A stretch of DNA of 7,286 bases from DAOUET01 sp034430155 (GTDB lineage Bacteria; Chloroflexota; Anaerolineae; Anaerolineales; UBA4823): contig DAOUET010000184.1 in the NCBI GenBank assembly GCA_034430155.1, forward strand, positions 1-7,286, read 5' to 3'. A model generated the notes under the pieces. The model had not been told where the DNA came from, did no database searches, and saw only the letters and a list, made by a program, of their open reading frames with translations. Position numbers and translations under genes: made by a program. Positions 7,182 through 7,286 of this stretch are shown piece after piece. Position 1 is the stretch's first letter; every line of letters begins with the position of its first letter.

Positions 7182-7210
7182 TTGACATGGCAAGGTGTCA
7201 TTAGTATCTA
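7182..7210 (+). promoter_or_regulatory. Candidate rightward promoter leading out of the window
   Basis: TTGACA (7182-7187), a perfect -35, is followed after 17 bases by TATCTA (7205-7210), a poor -10. A better TATAAC sits at 7209-7214, but with 21-base spacing. An inverted repeat, TGACA (7183-7187) with TGTCA (7196-7200), lies over the -35 and spacer and could be an operator. If real, this promoter would serve a divergent gene beyond 7286. Confidence 0.3.
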
Positions 7211-7286
7211 TAACGAAAGGTATCATTAAAGAAAAGGGACACGGCAGATCGATTGTCATTCGGTCGAGAAGACCGTCTCAGAGCTC

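Larger units (their letters stand above)
7054..7286. other. Non-coding region upstream of hpnK
   Basis: No convincing gene. It holds the two outward-facing promoter candidates and repeated AATTG half-sites (7138, 7153 and 7180, the last two extended to AATTGAC). Near the right edge is a small hairpin, CGGTC (7261-7265) with GACCG (7271-7275), which has no U-run on either side. The arrangement is that of a divergent intergenic control region, with the right-hand gene outside the window. Confidence 0.5.

Noticed and set aside
7059..7259. A 66-codon minus-strand frame upstream of hpnK
   Set aside because: It has no ribosome-binding site and no recognisable sequence, and it overlaps the best promoter candidate for hpnK.
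7261..7275. CGGTC/GACCG hairpin at the right edge as a terminator
   Set aside because: The stem has only five pairs and no U-run follows on either strand.
1..7286. CRISPR array, tRNA/rRNA genes, transposase or insertion-sequence ends
   Set aside because: No regularly spaced repeats, no RNA-gene-like sequence and no transposase motif were seen on either strand.

Overview
The window carries two blocks of genes that converge near position 3050. The plus-strand block (42-2990) is a signalling pair: a large cytoplasmic response regulator with an HD-GYP cyclic-di-GMP phosphodiesterase output, then the N-terminal part of a membrane sensor that stops abruptly at 135 residues. The minus-strand block (7053 down to 3057) is a lipid-glycosylation cluster. 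In transcription order it has an HpnK-like YdjC/ChbG-fold deacetylase, a 600-residue HpnI-like family 2 glycosyltransferase with an extra C-terminal domain, and a family 4 (GT-B) glycosyltransferase.

The organism is a bacterium. The wording of the HD-GYP domain, the stacked REC-GAF-PAS-GAF-HD-GYP arrangement and the GT4 sequence resemble proteins I associate with Chloroflexota, especially Anaerolineae. This is a recognition-level inference, not a search result. The signalling block looks more GC-rich than the AT-leaning glycosylation block, and the change falls near the point where the sensor gene breaks off. That suggests the two blocks were joined by rearrangement or transfer.

Layout: 1-41 is a short leader with an in-frame stop at 3-5. 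42-2564 is the REC/HD-GYP protein. 2583-2990 is the truncated sensor. 2991-3056 is a short convergent gap whose right end enters a hairpin that also spans the stop codon of the GT4 gene. 3057-4262 is the GT4 gene. 4263-4406 is a spacer with an imperfect inverted repeat. 4407-6209 is the HpnI-like gene and 6223-7053 the HpnK-like gene, 13 bp apart. 7054-7286 is a non-coding upstream region with a promoter candidate for the minus operon, a small palindrome on it, and a second promoter candidate pointing right, out of the window.

How the genes may work together: in hopanoid producers HpnI attaches N-acetylglucosamine to a polyol lipid and HpnK removes the acetyl group to leave glucosamine. The same pair here, without HpnJ or a squalene-hopene cyclase in view, suggests a glucosamine-headed membrane lipid, possibly extended by the GT4 enzyme. 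The most unusual element is the domain of about 200 residues fused to the HpnI-like enzyme, which I read as YkoP-like.
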